Below are positions 13,988 through 20,786 of a DNA stretch of 20,786 nt, piece after piece (position 1 is the stretch's first letter; each line of letters starts with the position of its first letter). The notes beneath the pieces were generated by a model. That model had not been told where the DNA came from and made no database searches. It was given only the letters and a program-made list of their open reading frames with translations. This DNA comes from a virus. The stretch spans positions 1-20,786 of the IMG/VR virus record IMGVR_UViG_3300024520_000582. One strand, written 5' to 3'. Both the position numbers and the translations under genes were made by a program.

Positions 13988-14227
13988 TTAATAGAATATT
14001 TGAGTAATAATAGCGGTCGTCGCGTCAATAGTGAAATCACCATAAAGCGGTAATTGCTCGCCTTGAACCGCGTTGAAAGTGACTGTTTCGCCGTTCTGAA
14101 CTATGACCACCGCCCCCGCTGCATCTGCTCGGATCCCAACTGCATTTGAGATAATATGCTCGGTCGTCGCTGCGTATTGCTTAGGGTGTTGGCTTGGTGC
14201 TAGTTGGCTTTGTCTCGGTGTAACCAT
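13988..14227 (-). CDS. Small beta-rich structural protein, possible spike or decoration subunit
   Basis: This 79-residue protein has AAGAVVIVQNGETVTFNAVQ followed by LPLYGDFTIDATT. The pattern of GE.VTF.AV..G..LPL......ATT occurs in small phage virion proteins near capsid and tail genes. Its exact place in the virion is not known from sequence. It starts at ATG 14227 after AAGGATAATAAA and lies between the tail terminator and tube genes. A tail-associated or decoration role is inferred from position. Confidence 0.62.
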   Translation of the reverse strand: MVTPRQSQLAPSQHPKQYAATTEHIISNAVGIRADAAGAVVIVQNGETVTFNAVQGEQLPLYGDFTIDATTAIITQIFY

Positions 14228-14231
14228 TTTA

Positions 14232-14648
14232 TTATCCTTGTGTTATTGGTCTTGAAGTTAAGGCGAAAAATTCAACCTGTAAAAATATTGCGTATTGCGT
14301 TTGCTCGGCTTCTAAAGGAACATCTTGCGGTATATCTCCAAAGGTTACATTCTCAATGATTGATTCCTCTAAGAAGTATTTTATTTCATCAACCGCGTCT
14401 CTAAGATACTTGTCACCTTGCCCGCGCTTCATGTATGCAGTTATTTCAACCGTTCCATCTTCTCTGTAATCGTAAGCGTTTCCACAAGTTGCAATCATTC
14501 TACGCCCGCCATCACGAATTACCGCAGTGCAAAACATCTCTTTCTTGGCTTCAGTTGGCGCGACATCCCAAATCAACTCTAATCCGCCGTGATCCTCGAC
14601 CGCCTTTGAAACTTGAACTCTTACTTTGTTTACTGTATCGGCGTTCAT
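14232..14648 (-). CDS. Tail terminator-like protein
   Basis: This 138-residue protein fits the tail terminator group (lambda gpU and DUF4128-like). A first helix is followed by a strand region with IRDGGRRMIATCGNAYDYRE, DGTVEITAYMKRGQGDKYLR and a helix (DAVDEIKYFLEESI). The closing strands are QTQYAIFLQVEFFALTSRP. Such proteins cap the tail tube and join the head connector. The start overlaps the upstream gene by ATGA (14645-14648). Position just before the tube gene supports the call. Confidence 0.75.
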   Translation of the reverse strand: MNADTVNKVRVQVSKAVEDHGGLELIWDVAPTEAKKEMFCTAVIRDGGRRMIATCGNAYDYREDGTVEITAYMKRGQGDKYLRDAVDEIKYFLEESIIENVTFGDIPQDVPLEAEQTQYAIFLQVEFFALTSRPITQG

Positions 14649-15043
14649 TTGCTTAAGTCCTTAGTTACTTTCTTAATAGCGTTATAAAGCATTTTATCTT
14701 TTTTCTCGTATTGCGCCGCATAACTTAAATTGTTTTGAATGTAAATAGTATCTGAAATTCTAATCTTCATCGCCTCGCGCTTACCTTTTGATATTGCACC
14801 GCGCCCGCTTTTATCGTATGTCTTACTTTTTTCTTTACTCTTATTCCTTAGATTTCTTGAAACCTGCCAGTTATTTCTCAATGCCCCTGTATCCACTCGC
14901 GTGTTTCTCACTACCTGGCTTAATATGTCTAAGGTTATTTTGTTAAGTATTACAGATTGCTTACCAAGATTCCTATCAGAAACTTTTTGAAGTATTTTTC
15001 CTAAGTCTCCGCTCACTTGCTCGATTGAGGCAAGATTAGCCAT
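14645..15043 (-). CDS. HK97-gp10-like tail completion/neck protein
   Basis: This 132-residue protein matches the HK97 gp10-like pattern. An N-terminal helix leads to ILSQVVRNTRVDTGALRNNW, where VDTGALRNNWQ is the hallmark. A variable basic loop follows, then IYIQNNLSYAAQYEKKDKML and a final helix. These proteins act at the neck or tail completion step between head closure and tail terminator, exactly where this gene lies. It is unusually lysine-rich in the loop (RNKSKEKSKTYDKSGRG). It overlaps the previous gene by one base (TAATG). Confidence 0.82.
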   Translation of the reverse strand: MANLASIEQVSGDLGKILQKVSDRNLGKQSVILNKITLDILSQVVRNTRVDTGALRNNWQVSRNLRNKSKEKSKTYDKSGRGAISKGKREAMKIRISDTIYIQNNLSYAAQYEKKDKMLYNAIKKVTKDLSK

Positions 15044-15432
15044 TACTCAAGATCCAATCTAATAAGTGCTATTTGATCGCCCGAATAAATAAGCGTATGA
15101 TTCAAGACTTTAAAATCCTTGCCGTCATACGTTGTAAATGAATCACAATTTTTAAGAGACTCAGAAGTGACACATAAATCAGTGCCAGCAATATCAAGCG
15201 GAGAAATGAAAGTAACTGCGCTAGTCTCGTTTGTTCCATCTCGTATTAAATCCTTTGCTATTCCAGGAGGAACGGCCTTGACGCTAAAAGTATCATCGCT
15301 CCAATCCTCGCGTGTTCCTGTTGCTGGATTGAAGGCAGCGGATGAATCGCGCAAAGTAATGCTTGCGGTCATTCCATACTTATCTAAAAGCTTCTTGCCT
15401 AGTGCGATAAATTTAGCGTCGAGTAAAGCCAT
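15043..15432 (-). CDS. Head closure/head-tail connector protein
   Basis: This 129-residue beta-rich protein resembles head-tail stopper proteins. It has a short helix (FIALGKKLLDKYGMTASITL), DPATG-like text (SAAFNPATGTREDW), and strands AVTFISPLDIAGTDLCV and DGKDFKVLNHTLIYSGDQIA. These usually close the portal channel after packaging. The position between the DnaT-like connector and the gp10-like protein fits. The sequence match is moderate, so the context carries much of the call. Confidence 0.75.
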   Translation of the reverse strand: MALLDAKFIALGKKLLDKYGMTASITLRDSSAAFNPATGTREDWSDDTFSVKAVPPGIAKDLIRDGTNETSAVTFISPLDIAGTDLCVTSESLKNCDSFTTYDGKDFKVLNHTLIYSGDQIALIRLDLE

Positions 15433-15434
15433 TA

Positions 15435-15962
15435 TTAACCCCTGTAAACCGTTCGGCCTGTTGTGCCACTGAGTAAAGGCTTAAGAACTAAGTCAGCGGA
15501 TTTGGAAGAATAAGAAGCGTCTTTACCGCCTATATAAGACTTGGACTCACTAAGAGCGCCCGAACCTAAACCCACCGCTTCAGAAGCAATACGCGCCCCG
15601 TTATCTTCATTCGCATAAACTCCGCCGTCGATGGACTCAACCGCTATAAATGAAGCGGCTCTAAGAATTTCGCTTGGTACTTCGTCGGATGGAATACTTT
15701 GGCCATTTGCTTTGTATGCGTTAAGTCTAGGCCATGAAAGCGACTGAGTATTATTTACAACGCAACCACTCCAGCGCCCCGCATATTCTGAATCAATAAA
15801 CATTGTAGAATTGCGCAACAGTCCTTCTTTTTCGGCATCAGTTAAGGCAAGCCAAGCAGTACTTGAGCGCCCCCATTGAATTAATAAGGCATCGCAATCT
15901 ACGACACTGATATAACTCTCAGCGTTTGCCAGTCCTGTTCCGTCTTCTACAATTAAGGCCAT
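15435..15962 (-). CDS. DnaT-like head-tail adaptor protein
   Basis: This 175-residue protein matches phage proteins often labelled DnaT-like ssDNA-binding. It has EDGTGLANAESYISVVDCDA with a DALLIQWG helix, EKEGLLRNSTMFIDSEYAGR and W, then LSWPRLNAY and IPSDEVPSEILRAASFIAVE. In virion clusters this fold is thought to be the head-tail adaptor that binds the portal, and the DnaT name comes from sequence similarity only. The C-terminal 45 residues are a flexible serine/glycine-rich tail. It lies directly before the head closure gene. Confidence 0.85.
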   Translation of the reverse strand: MALIVEDGTGLANAESYISVVDCDALLIQWGRSSTAWLALTDAEKEGLLRNSTMFIDSEYAGRWSGCVVNNTQSLSWPRLNAYKANGQSIPSDEVPSEILRAASFIAVESIDGGVYANEDNGARIASEAVGLGSGALSESKSYIGGKDASYSSKSADLVLKPLLSGTTGRTVYRG

Positions 15963-15966
15963 GTGA

Positions 15967-16302
15967 TTACTCTTCTATTTTAGTTGCGCGTTTCTTGCGT
16001 GGCTTCTTCTCGCCTTTCAAGTCAGCAATAAAAGCATCCCATTTATCAGTAATATCATTTTTTATATGATTTCTTTTCAGTTGGGCGTATTGGCTCACTA
16101 GTGGAGCAAGTGTTTTTTCTAAATTGATAAGCTCTTGACGTTTAACAAAGGCGATTTGATTAGCTATTTTTAACTCAGCATCGACTTTCTTTTGTGCTTC
16201 GGCTTGTTTCTCTGCCTCGTCTGCTTTTGCTTGGATGATCTTTTTTTCGTTTGCTAATAAATCAGCTTTGATTTGCTCTAATTCTTTAAGTGATTCGCTC
16301 AT
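15967..16302 (-). CDS. Coiled-coil protein downstream of the capsid gene, unknown
   Basis: This 111-residue protein is nearly all charged helix (ELEQIKADLLANEKKIIQAK, then EKQAEAQKKVDAELKIANQI). It ends in a very basic tail (KGEKKPRKKRATKIEE). It follows the capsid gene after a terminator and precedes the DnaT-like adaptor. A long coiled coil with a basic end could bind DNA or capsid, but no family is recognised. The ribosome binding site is a modest AAGG. Confidence 0.68.
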   Translation of the reverse strand: MSESLKELEQIKADLLANEKKIIQAKADEAEKQAEAQKKVDAELKIANQIAFVKRQELINLEKTLAPLVSQYAQLKRNHIKNDITDKWDAFIADLKGEKKPRKKRATKIEE

Positions 16303-16330
16303 AAATTAACCTTATTTTTTATTGGATTGA

Positions 16331-16357
16331 ATAAAGGGGGCTCAATTAAGAGCCCCC
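16331..16357 (-). terminator. Strong intrinsic terminator after the major capsid gene
   Basis: On the minus strand GGGGGCTC (plus 16350-16357) pairs perfectly with GAGCCCCC (plus 16336-16343) around a 6-base loop. TTTAT follows (plus 16331-16335). It lies 9 bases past the capsid stop. It probably reduces transcription of downstream genes or protects the capsid mRNA 3' end, so capsid is made in excess. The T-run is short, so termination may be partial. Confidence 0.82.
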
Positions 16358-16366
16358 GATAATTTG

Positions 16367-17380
16367 CTACGCGTTAGTCACAAGCGCGGCGAGTGATACG
16401 TTTTTACGGTCGTATACTCGATCCCATGAAGTAGCTGCCTCAAACTCTGCGTTTGTTGCAGTTGCACCAGCAGGAGTTCCAACGAAGGACATACCGTATG
16501 GATGGAAGATGAAGTCACGACGTGAAACTAAAGAGCTCTCACCTGCACCGTCACCGCTCAACTCTTCGCGCTGAACTGCTTCGGGAGTGTAATTAGCGGC
16601 AGGATTGAAACCCGCACCAAAAGCACCCGCACCGATAAGGTAAGAAGTGTATGCACTTGAGTTAGTACCAGCTACAACAGGCATGTCATCGTCAATGATG
16701 AGCATTAAACCTTGATAGCTATCAAAGCCAGTATTGGTCTGTGACTTCGGAATGAATGCGTTTGGCTCAAGCAATTCTAGCTGCTTCTTAACGAGTGAGT
16801 GCATCGCGATAGCTACAAGCTTATCGTTTTTGTCGCCCATCGTGTATTTAGCTTCAGTAATTGCCGCACCGCTGATCTTCATTGCGTCGGTAATTGAACC
16901 CGCAACAACGTCAGAATAGACGCTATAGCTCATATCACCAGCATCATTGGCAGTATTGTCAGCAAAGACACCCTTGAGTTGAGCAAGGATAACGCGTTGC
17001 ATATTGTACTGCCAAGACTCGGAAACTTCAGCACCAATTGAAGTCAATGCGTCATCACCTGCGAGAAGCGAGGCAAGATCCATGTCAGACCAGCCGATAG
17101 TACGGAAACAACGCGCGCCGATCATCTTGGCGGATGTAAGCTTGCCAGTGACGAGGTTTGAAGCGGAGTTATCAGAACCAACAGTGTCGGATTGGCGAGC
17201 TACGGATTTATTGAATGGAACGTTTACAGTATCGCCACCCATAGAAACGAATTGATCGAGACGCGGATCACGAACTGCCAAGCCGCTTTGAATAAGCGCG
17301 AGTGCTGAAATTGAAGGTTCAAAAGTGTAGTCTGTGAAGACTTCGGGGATAATTCTGTCTGAGATAGTTGTAGTACCCAT
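16367..17380 (-). CDS. Major capsid protein
   Basis: This 337-residue protein has the look of an HK97-fold coat protein of the group that starts DRIIPEVFTDYTFEPSISAL. It then has ALIQSGLAVRDPRLDQFVSM, GDTVNVPFNK, TGKLTSAKMIGARCFRTIGW (after a T-rich N-arm/E-loop-like part), a long spine-like helix with WQYNMQRVILAQLKGVFADN, and AIAMHSLVKKQLELLEPNAF. The C-terminal part has HPYGMSFVGTP. No cleavable delta domain is evident, which agrees with a separate scaffold gene. It is flanked by a hairpin leader (17381-17575) and a terminator. An AAAGG ribosome binding site precedes the start. Confidence 0.9.
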   Translation of the reverse strand: MGTTTISDRIIPEVFTDYTFEPSISALALIQSGLAVRDPRLDQFVSMGGDTVNVPFNKSVARQSDTVGSDNSASNLVTGKLTSAKMIGARCFRTIGWSDMDLASLLAGDDALTSIGAEVSESWQYNMQRVILAQLKGVFADNTANDAGDMSYSVYSDVVAGSITDAMKISGAAITEAKYTMGDKNDKLVAIAMHSLVKKQLELLEPNAFIPKSQTNTGFDSYQGLMLIIDDDMPVVAGTNSSAYTSYLIGAGAFGAGFNPAANYTPEAVQREELSGDGAGESSLVSRRDFIFHPYGMSFVGTPAGATATNAEFEAATSWDRVYDRKNVSLAALVTNA

Positions 17381-17476
17381 GTTTTCTGCCTTTGTTTTAT
17401 TTTTTATATGTATGCTTTTTAAAACTAGGCTACATGCCTAAGTCATTTTATTTGAGGAACACCCCCATTTTAATTA

Positions 17477-17505
17477 AATTTAAACACTTATAACACTTTT
17501 TACAA
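17477..17505 (-). promoter_or_regulatory. Weak candidate promoter before the capsid gene
   Basis: On the minus strand TTGTAA (plus 17500-17505) is 17 bases from TAAATT (plus 17477-17482), in the 195-base leader between the scaffold and capsid genes. It would give the capsid gene its own transcript after the hairpin at 17536-17566. The surrounding DNA is extremely AT-rich, so chance matches are likely. Confidence 0.25.
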
Positions 17506-17535
17506 ACTCATTTGATATTTTTATTAAAACTGACA

Positions 17536-17566
17536 AAAGTGACATTACGTTAACTAATGTCACTTT
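17536..17566 (-). terminator. 12-bp hairpin in the scaffold-capsid leader
   Basis: A perfect 12-bp stem (AAAGTGACATTA with TAATGTCACTTT) has a 7-base loop (17548-17554) containing most of GTTAAC. It begins 10 bases after the scaffold stop in the direction of transcription and is followed on the minus strand by TTTTGTCAGTTTT. It could be a partial terminator, an RNase processing site or an mRNA stabiliser for the capsid message. The stem is AT-rich, so full termination is doubtful. The rest of 17381-17575 shows no gene. Confidence 0.6.
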
Positions 17567-17575
17567 CGTATTTTA

Positions 17576-18361
17576 CTAGAACTTCGGCATACCGTTTTCT
17601 TTTGCGTACTTTGTTCTAGCATCAAGATTCATTCCAGCCCATTTTTCGGGACTCATTCCCGCGCTTGGTGCATTTGGTGAACCTTGACCACTTCCGCTTT
17701 TGGCATTAGACGAAAGCATGAAGCCAAAGCTTGCTAAATCATTGCTTGATATACCATCGAAAGAACCTTTAGACATAACCGCGCCAGTCACGCCTTCAAG
17801 CCATTCACCAGGAGACATTTGTTTCTCCCAAGCTCCCTGCTTGCTTGACATTCTCGCGCCTGTCTTGTCTTGATTCCATACAAAAGCGTTTCCTTCTGCA
17901 TCAGTGCCGATATACTTTGAAAGTACTTGCTTAGCAAAATCCGCTGAACCCTCTTGAAACTTAGAAGCGTTTGATGCGAAGATTGAGTTAATCGTATTTC
18001 TTTGATTGCCCTCTTTGATTTGGTTTTGGAGTTGTTCAATAGTTCCCTGTGAAGCCGTGAGTTTTTGCCCCATCTCATTTTTAAGCGACTCCAAAGCCTC
18101 GCTTGGTTTACCCGCTGACTGAGCTTTTATTTCAAGTTCTTTAATAGTTTCGGGTGTATACTCACCAAAACCTGTAAGCCTTTCCTTTCTGCTTGTGGCC
18201 TTTCCTTTTACCTCTTCAAGAGTTCGCTTTAATCCTGCGACATCTTCAAGGCCGAAACCATCAACGGATTCAACGCCTAAGACAAATTTACCATCTTCGC
18301 GACTGGTGTAATAATCTGTCATTCCTTCGGGTACTTCTTCAACAATAGCTTTGAGTAGCAT
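17576..18361 (-). CDS. Capsid scaffold protein
   Basis: The 261-residue product starts at ATG 18361, six bases after AGGAG (18368-18372). A TTG two codons earlier directly abuts the ribosome binding site and is less likely. The N-terminal part (IVEEVPEGMTDYYTSREDGK and FVLGVESVDGF) matches phage scaffold proteins that begin with a short structured domain. A coiled-coil-like centre follows (LKRTLEEVKGK, ALESLKNEMGQKLTASQGTI). The C-terminal tail is serine/glycine-rich and ends EKWAGMNLDARTKYAKENG. Position just before the major capsid gene is canonical. No protease domain is visible, so it appears to be a scaffold only. Confidence 0.83.
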   Translation of the reverse strand: MLLKAIVEEVPEGMTDYYTSREDGKFVLGVESVDGFGLEDVAGLKRTLEEVKGKATSRKERLTGFGEYTPETIKELEIKAQSAGKPSEALESLKNEMGQKLTASQGTIEQLQNQIKEGNQRNTINSIFASNASKFQEGSADFAKQVLSKYIGTDAEGNAFVWNQDKTGARMSSKQGAWEKQMSPGEWLEGVTGAVMSKGSFDGISSNDLASFGFMLSSNAKSGSGQGSPNAPSAGMSPEKWAGMNLDARTKYAKENGMPKF

Positions 18362-18425
18362 ACTCAACTCCTTTTTTTATATTTGGCGAACACCGCCGTT
18401 TTTGTTTATTTGCATCATGCAAAAA

Positions 18426-18674
18426 TTAATAAATCTCTTCTGTGGCTTCGTCTAATTCTTTTAGGTGAATTATGTAATCAAATTCAATAAAATCTAAATT
18501 AAGTAAGGTCATAACGTCATCTAATAAGTTTGTGACTTCGGGAAAATAATTAGCTTTTGTCGTTTCTATCCCGTCGTACTTCTTTATTTCAGATGATGTC
18601 TTTAATTCTCCTTTATTGTTTTCAATAAGTAGTATTGAGCCTTTTTCGGTTTCGATTGTCGCCAGTGTTTTCAT
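18426..18674 (-). CDS. Small acidic protein between minor head and scaffold genes, unknown
   Basis: This 82-residue protein starts at ATG 18674, overlapping the MuF-fusion stop by ATGA (18671-18674). It has an N-terminal beta meander (TIETEKGSILLIENNKGELK) and an acidic helical end (NLLDDVMTLLNLDFIEFDYI). No family is recognised. The tight coupling to the gene before it raises the possibility of a partner or inhibitor of its protease-like domain, but that is speculation. The 18375-18425 gap after it holds only a short palindrome and AT-rich sequence. Confidence 0.65.
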   Translation of the reverse strand: MKTLATIETEKGSILLIENNKGELKTSSEIKKYDGIETTKANYFPEVTNLLDDVMTLLNLDFIEFDYIIHLKELDEATEEIY

Positions 18675-20713
18675 CTTAAAGCATCCACTATAAATTCAAA
18701 ATAATCCGGATCGGCTTCTGCAAAGGCTTGCGCATCTTCTATAAATAGCTCCATGCCCATACTTATTGCCTCCGTTGAACCTCCTTTATATGTCTTACCC
18801 ATATACAGAGCACTTGCATTGTTCACCCAATCTGACTCATTTGGCCTAACTGCCTTTATCGCCTTGATAAAATTATCAGCGTTACCGTATTCGCCTTTCA
18901 TGCCGTATTTGGATAAACTTTCTTTGGGTGAGTTTTTAGTCCTTCTTTTTATAAACTCCTGCGCTTTTAATTGTAGGCCATCTTTTGTGTCCTCTATATG
19001 ATGTGCTACTTCGTGATAAATAGCGTCAACAGAGGCGCTTGAGTGTAAACCTAAATAAGCACCCGAGCCAGTAAATTTATTTTTTTCAGCATAAAAAGCC
19101 CTTTTACTTCTGTTTTGAAATAAACCTATATTTTCATCTATAGACCCAGCTGGTAATACTTTTGAATAGTCCGAAAGCACTTTATCTACATTTTTTTGTA
19201 AGTCCTTGGATATTTTCAAGCCCTTAGCAGTACCCGAGGCAGAAGTTCTTCTTTCTCCCGTCAAGCTAGTCGATTTAAAATCAAAGTTTGGTTTTTTCTT
19301 GTTTATATCTTGTCCTATCAGCATGCTAAAAGCCTCATCTGATCTTTTTTGAGGGTCTGTAGACATTTTCATTTTTTGAAAATCCTTAGTTATCTCTGCT
19401 GAAGTCTTAACCTTCTTTTTAGGTGGTGATTTTTTAACAGGCTTTTTCTTTTTGAGTTTAGCCGTCTCATCCTCAATCTTCTTTAATTCTGCTTTTTTGT
19501 CACTAACAATTTTCTGAGTAGCCTCAAGTTTCTTTTTGGCATCGGCCGTCTTTTTCTTTTGCTCTTCAAGCTTTTCTTTTAACCTGTCAGCCTTTGACCT
19601 TACGGGAGTCCTCTTTTTTGGCTTAGTTTCAGTAACCCCACCACCTCTACGCCTTCTTTTATCAAGATTCGCTTTCACTTGCTCGGCGGTTAATGGCTCA
19701 CCTATTCGATTAACAAAATCTTTCATATCTAAATTATTATCTCTGAATAGCTTGGCTTTGTCTTCTCCAAGTGCTTCATTTTGAACATTCTCAGATTGAC
19801 CTTTCAACCATTCGCCGTAGTCAGTCTTTGCGCTAATTGACTTCCCGTCCATATCTCGACGAGTTCCCGCGCTTAATTCGGGCGCGTCGATGCCTAACTC
19901 TTTCCAAGACTTCAATACAGGTACGATTGTACTCCTGCAATTTGGGTGGGCTGGCGGTTTTCTTCTCTTTGGATCGTCTAAATTATATATTTCACCGTCA
20001 AGACTTTTACAAATATCACTCGTGCGCGTGTCAAGAGTTGAAACCCATTCGTACGCTTTTACGACGTCTGAGTTTTCATAAAAAGTCGTTTCTCTCACTT
20101 CAGCACTCACCGCAGTTTGAACCGTTCGCGCTATTGTCTGAGCATTGACACCCTTTTTATTTATAACGCCTCTTACCCGCTGAGTTAATTCGCTTATCGT
20201 CTCGCCGTTATTTATTCCCATTCTTAATTGTTGGGTTACTTTACCATCAAAATCTGCAACAAAGTTTGTGACGGTTTCTTGAATTGTTGATCCATTTATG
20301 AGAGTGTTTCTTATTGTCTCGTTTATTGTAGCCTCATTGACTCCGCGAACTACAAAACCCAAGTCAAGAACTTCATCGGGGATTGCCTCATTCAAAGCAT
20401 CCACTTGCTGAGTCATTGAAATGAGGCCAGTTTGTTTAGCATTCTCAATAATTACATCATTAAATAAAAGATCTGTTTTTTGCGCAGCCAACTTATTCAA
20501 AAAATTCATCATTCCAGCTAACTGCCTTAGTTGCTGATCTCTTGGCAAGCCTTCAATCCTCGCGAGACTGTTATTTAAGCCTTCTATATAATCGGGTGCA
20601 AAGTCTTTACGCATGAATGCAATAACGTCTCGAACTTCCCGCGCCTTCATTCTCTCAAGAGTAACCGCGTCTTTTATTCCTTCGTCCAAAGCTCTTTCGT
20701 TTGCAGTAGCCAT
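18671..20713 (-). CDS. MuF-type minor head protein fused to a zinc-metallopeptidase-like domain
   Basis: This 680-residue protein starts at ATG 20713 after AGGGGAG. Residues about 130-275 carry the Mu gpF/SPP1 gp7-like region: ARTVQTAVSAEVRETTFYEN, WVSTLDTRTSDICKSLDGEI with C235, and PPAHPNCRSTIVPVL with H256 and C259. These minor head proteins bind the portal inside the capsid. A strongly basic, coiled-coil linker spans about 350-437 (KLKKKKPVKKSPPKKKVK). The C-terminal domain has HEVAH at 567-571 (zinc-binding HExxH) and a downstream STEAISMGMELF with E648 or E655 as candidate third ligand, a gluzincin layout. The MuF part matches the usual phage neighbours. The protease part is unusual and could act in head maturation, or be injected. 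Confidence 0.85.
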   Translation of the reverse strand: MATANERALDEGIKDAVTLERMKAREVRDVIAFMRKDFAPDYIEGLNNSLARIEGLPRDQQLRQLAGMMNFLNKLAAQKTDLLFNDVIIENAKQTGLISMTQQVDALNEAIPDEVLDLGFVVRGVNEATINETIRNTLINGSTIQETVTNFVADFDGKVTQQLRMGINNGETISELTQRVRGVINKKGVNAQTIARTVQTAVSAEVRETTFYENSDVVKAYEWVSTLDTRTSDICKSLDGEIYNLDDPKRRKPPAHPNCRSTIVPVLKSWKELGIDAPELSAGTRRDMDGKSISAKTDYGEWLKGQSENVQNEALGEDKAKLFRDNNLDMKDFVNRIGEPLTAEQVKANLDKRRRRGGGVTETKPKKRTPVRSKADRLKEKLEEQKKKTADAKKKLEATQKIVSDKKAELKKIEDETAKLKKKKPVKKSPPKKKVKTSAEITKDFQKMKMSTDPQKRSDEAFSMLIGQDINKKKPNFDFKSTSLTGERRTSASGTAKGLKISKDLQKNVDKVLSDYSKVLPAGSIDENIGLFQNRSKRAFYAEKNKFTGSGAYLGLHSSASVDAIYHEVAHHIEDTKDGLQLKAQEFIKRRTKNSPKESLSKYGMKGEYGNADNFIKAIKAVRPNESDWVNNASALYMGKTYKGGSTEAISMGMELFIEDAQAFAEADPDYFEFIVDALR

Positions 20714-20786
20714 TATCTGAAAATCTCCCCTTCTAAATCAAGCGCCATTTTTCTAAGCGCCATTATCAAAGCTTTTTTTTCTCGTG
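20713..20786 (-). CDS. C-terminal end of an upstream late gene (partial)
   Basis: The minus strand is open from the window edge to TAA at 20713-20715, encoding REKKALIMALRKMALDLEGE and IFR at the end. The stop overlaps the next ATG as TAATG, the same junction type used elsewhere in this operon. This supports a real gene. The gene before a MuF-type protein is usually the portal, but 23 residues are too few to assign it. The short repeat ALIMALRKMAL may be a helix. Confidence 0.55.
   Translation of the reverse strand, partial: REKKALIMALRKMALDLEGEIFR

Noticed and set aside
17576-18367. Scaffold start at TTG 18367
   Set aside because: It directly abuts the AGGAG. ATG 18361 has the proper six-base spacing.
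18409-18423. Palindrome TTTGCAT-C-ATGCAAA between the small gene and the scaffold gene
   Set aside because: A 7-bp inverted repeat with one central base could be an operator, but a single copy in AT-rich DNA inside an operon is weak evidence.

Overview
The window is part of the genome of a tailed double-stranded DNA phage or prophage with a long, probably non-contractile tail (siphovirus-like). It is AT-rich and dense with overlapping genes. No bacterial housekeeping gene, tRNA, rRNA, insertion sequence or CRISPR array was seen. Strong AGGAG-type ribosome binding sites and an LVGC lipobox lipoprotein point to a bacterial host, most likely Gram-negative. The host cannot be named from the sequence.

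Layout. (1) Positions 1-135 hold the start of a leftward small membrane protein gene that runs off the window. (2) Positions 136-389 are a non-coding divergent control region with one promoter candidate on each strand. (3) Positions 390-3111 are a rightward early-type operon. It carries a 49-residue ribbon-helix-helix-like protein started at TTG, a small unknown protein, an ERF-family annealing protein, a YqaJ/RecE-type PD-(D/E)XK exonuclease, a small unknown, a glutamine-rich possible ssDNA-binding protein, a terminator, and one more small gene. (4) Positions 3112-3193 are a convergent junction. The terminator for the leftward late operon lies in the last codons of the rightward gene. (5) Positions 3194-20786 are the leftward late (virion) operon, read here from right to left.

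Late operon in transcription order: the end of an upstream gene (probably portal or another head gene); a MuF-type minor head protein fused to a zinc-metallopeptidase-like domain; a small unknown; scaffold; a hairpin-containing leader; major capsid protein followed by a strong terminator; a coiled-coil protein; DnaT-like connector; head-closure protein; HK97-gp10-like tail completion protein; tail terminator; a small beta protein; major tail tube protein; tail chaperone G with a -1 frameshift extension (GT) through a run of nine A's; a short tape measure protein; three unrecognised distal-tail candidates; a membrane/coiled-coil protein; a baseplate-like beta protein; a modular tail fibre; further fibre or receptor-binding proteins, one with a LamG-like fold; a lipoprotein with membrane segments; and a last small protein. 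Most junctions are ATGA, TAATG or TGATG overlaps, as expected for one translationally coupled operon.

How it works together: the rightward genes form a recombination module (exonuclease, annealing protein, possible ssDNA binder) for genome replication and repair. The leftward genes build head, connector and tail. The most notable points are the MuF-zincin fusion, the well-supported G/GT frameshift, the non-coding leader before the capsid gene, the terminator inside a convergent gene, and a distal tail without recognisable canonical components. No terminase, complete portal, endolysin or integrase is visible, so those must lie outside the window.
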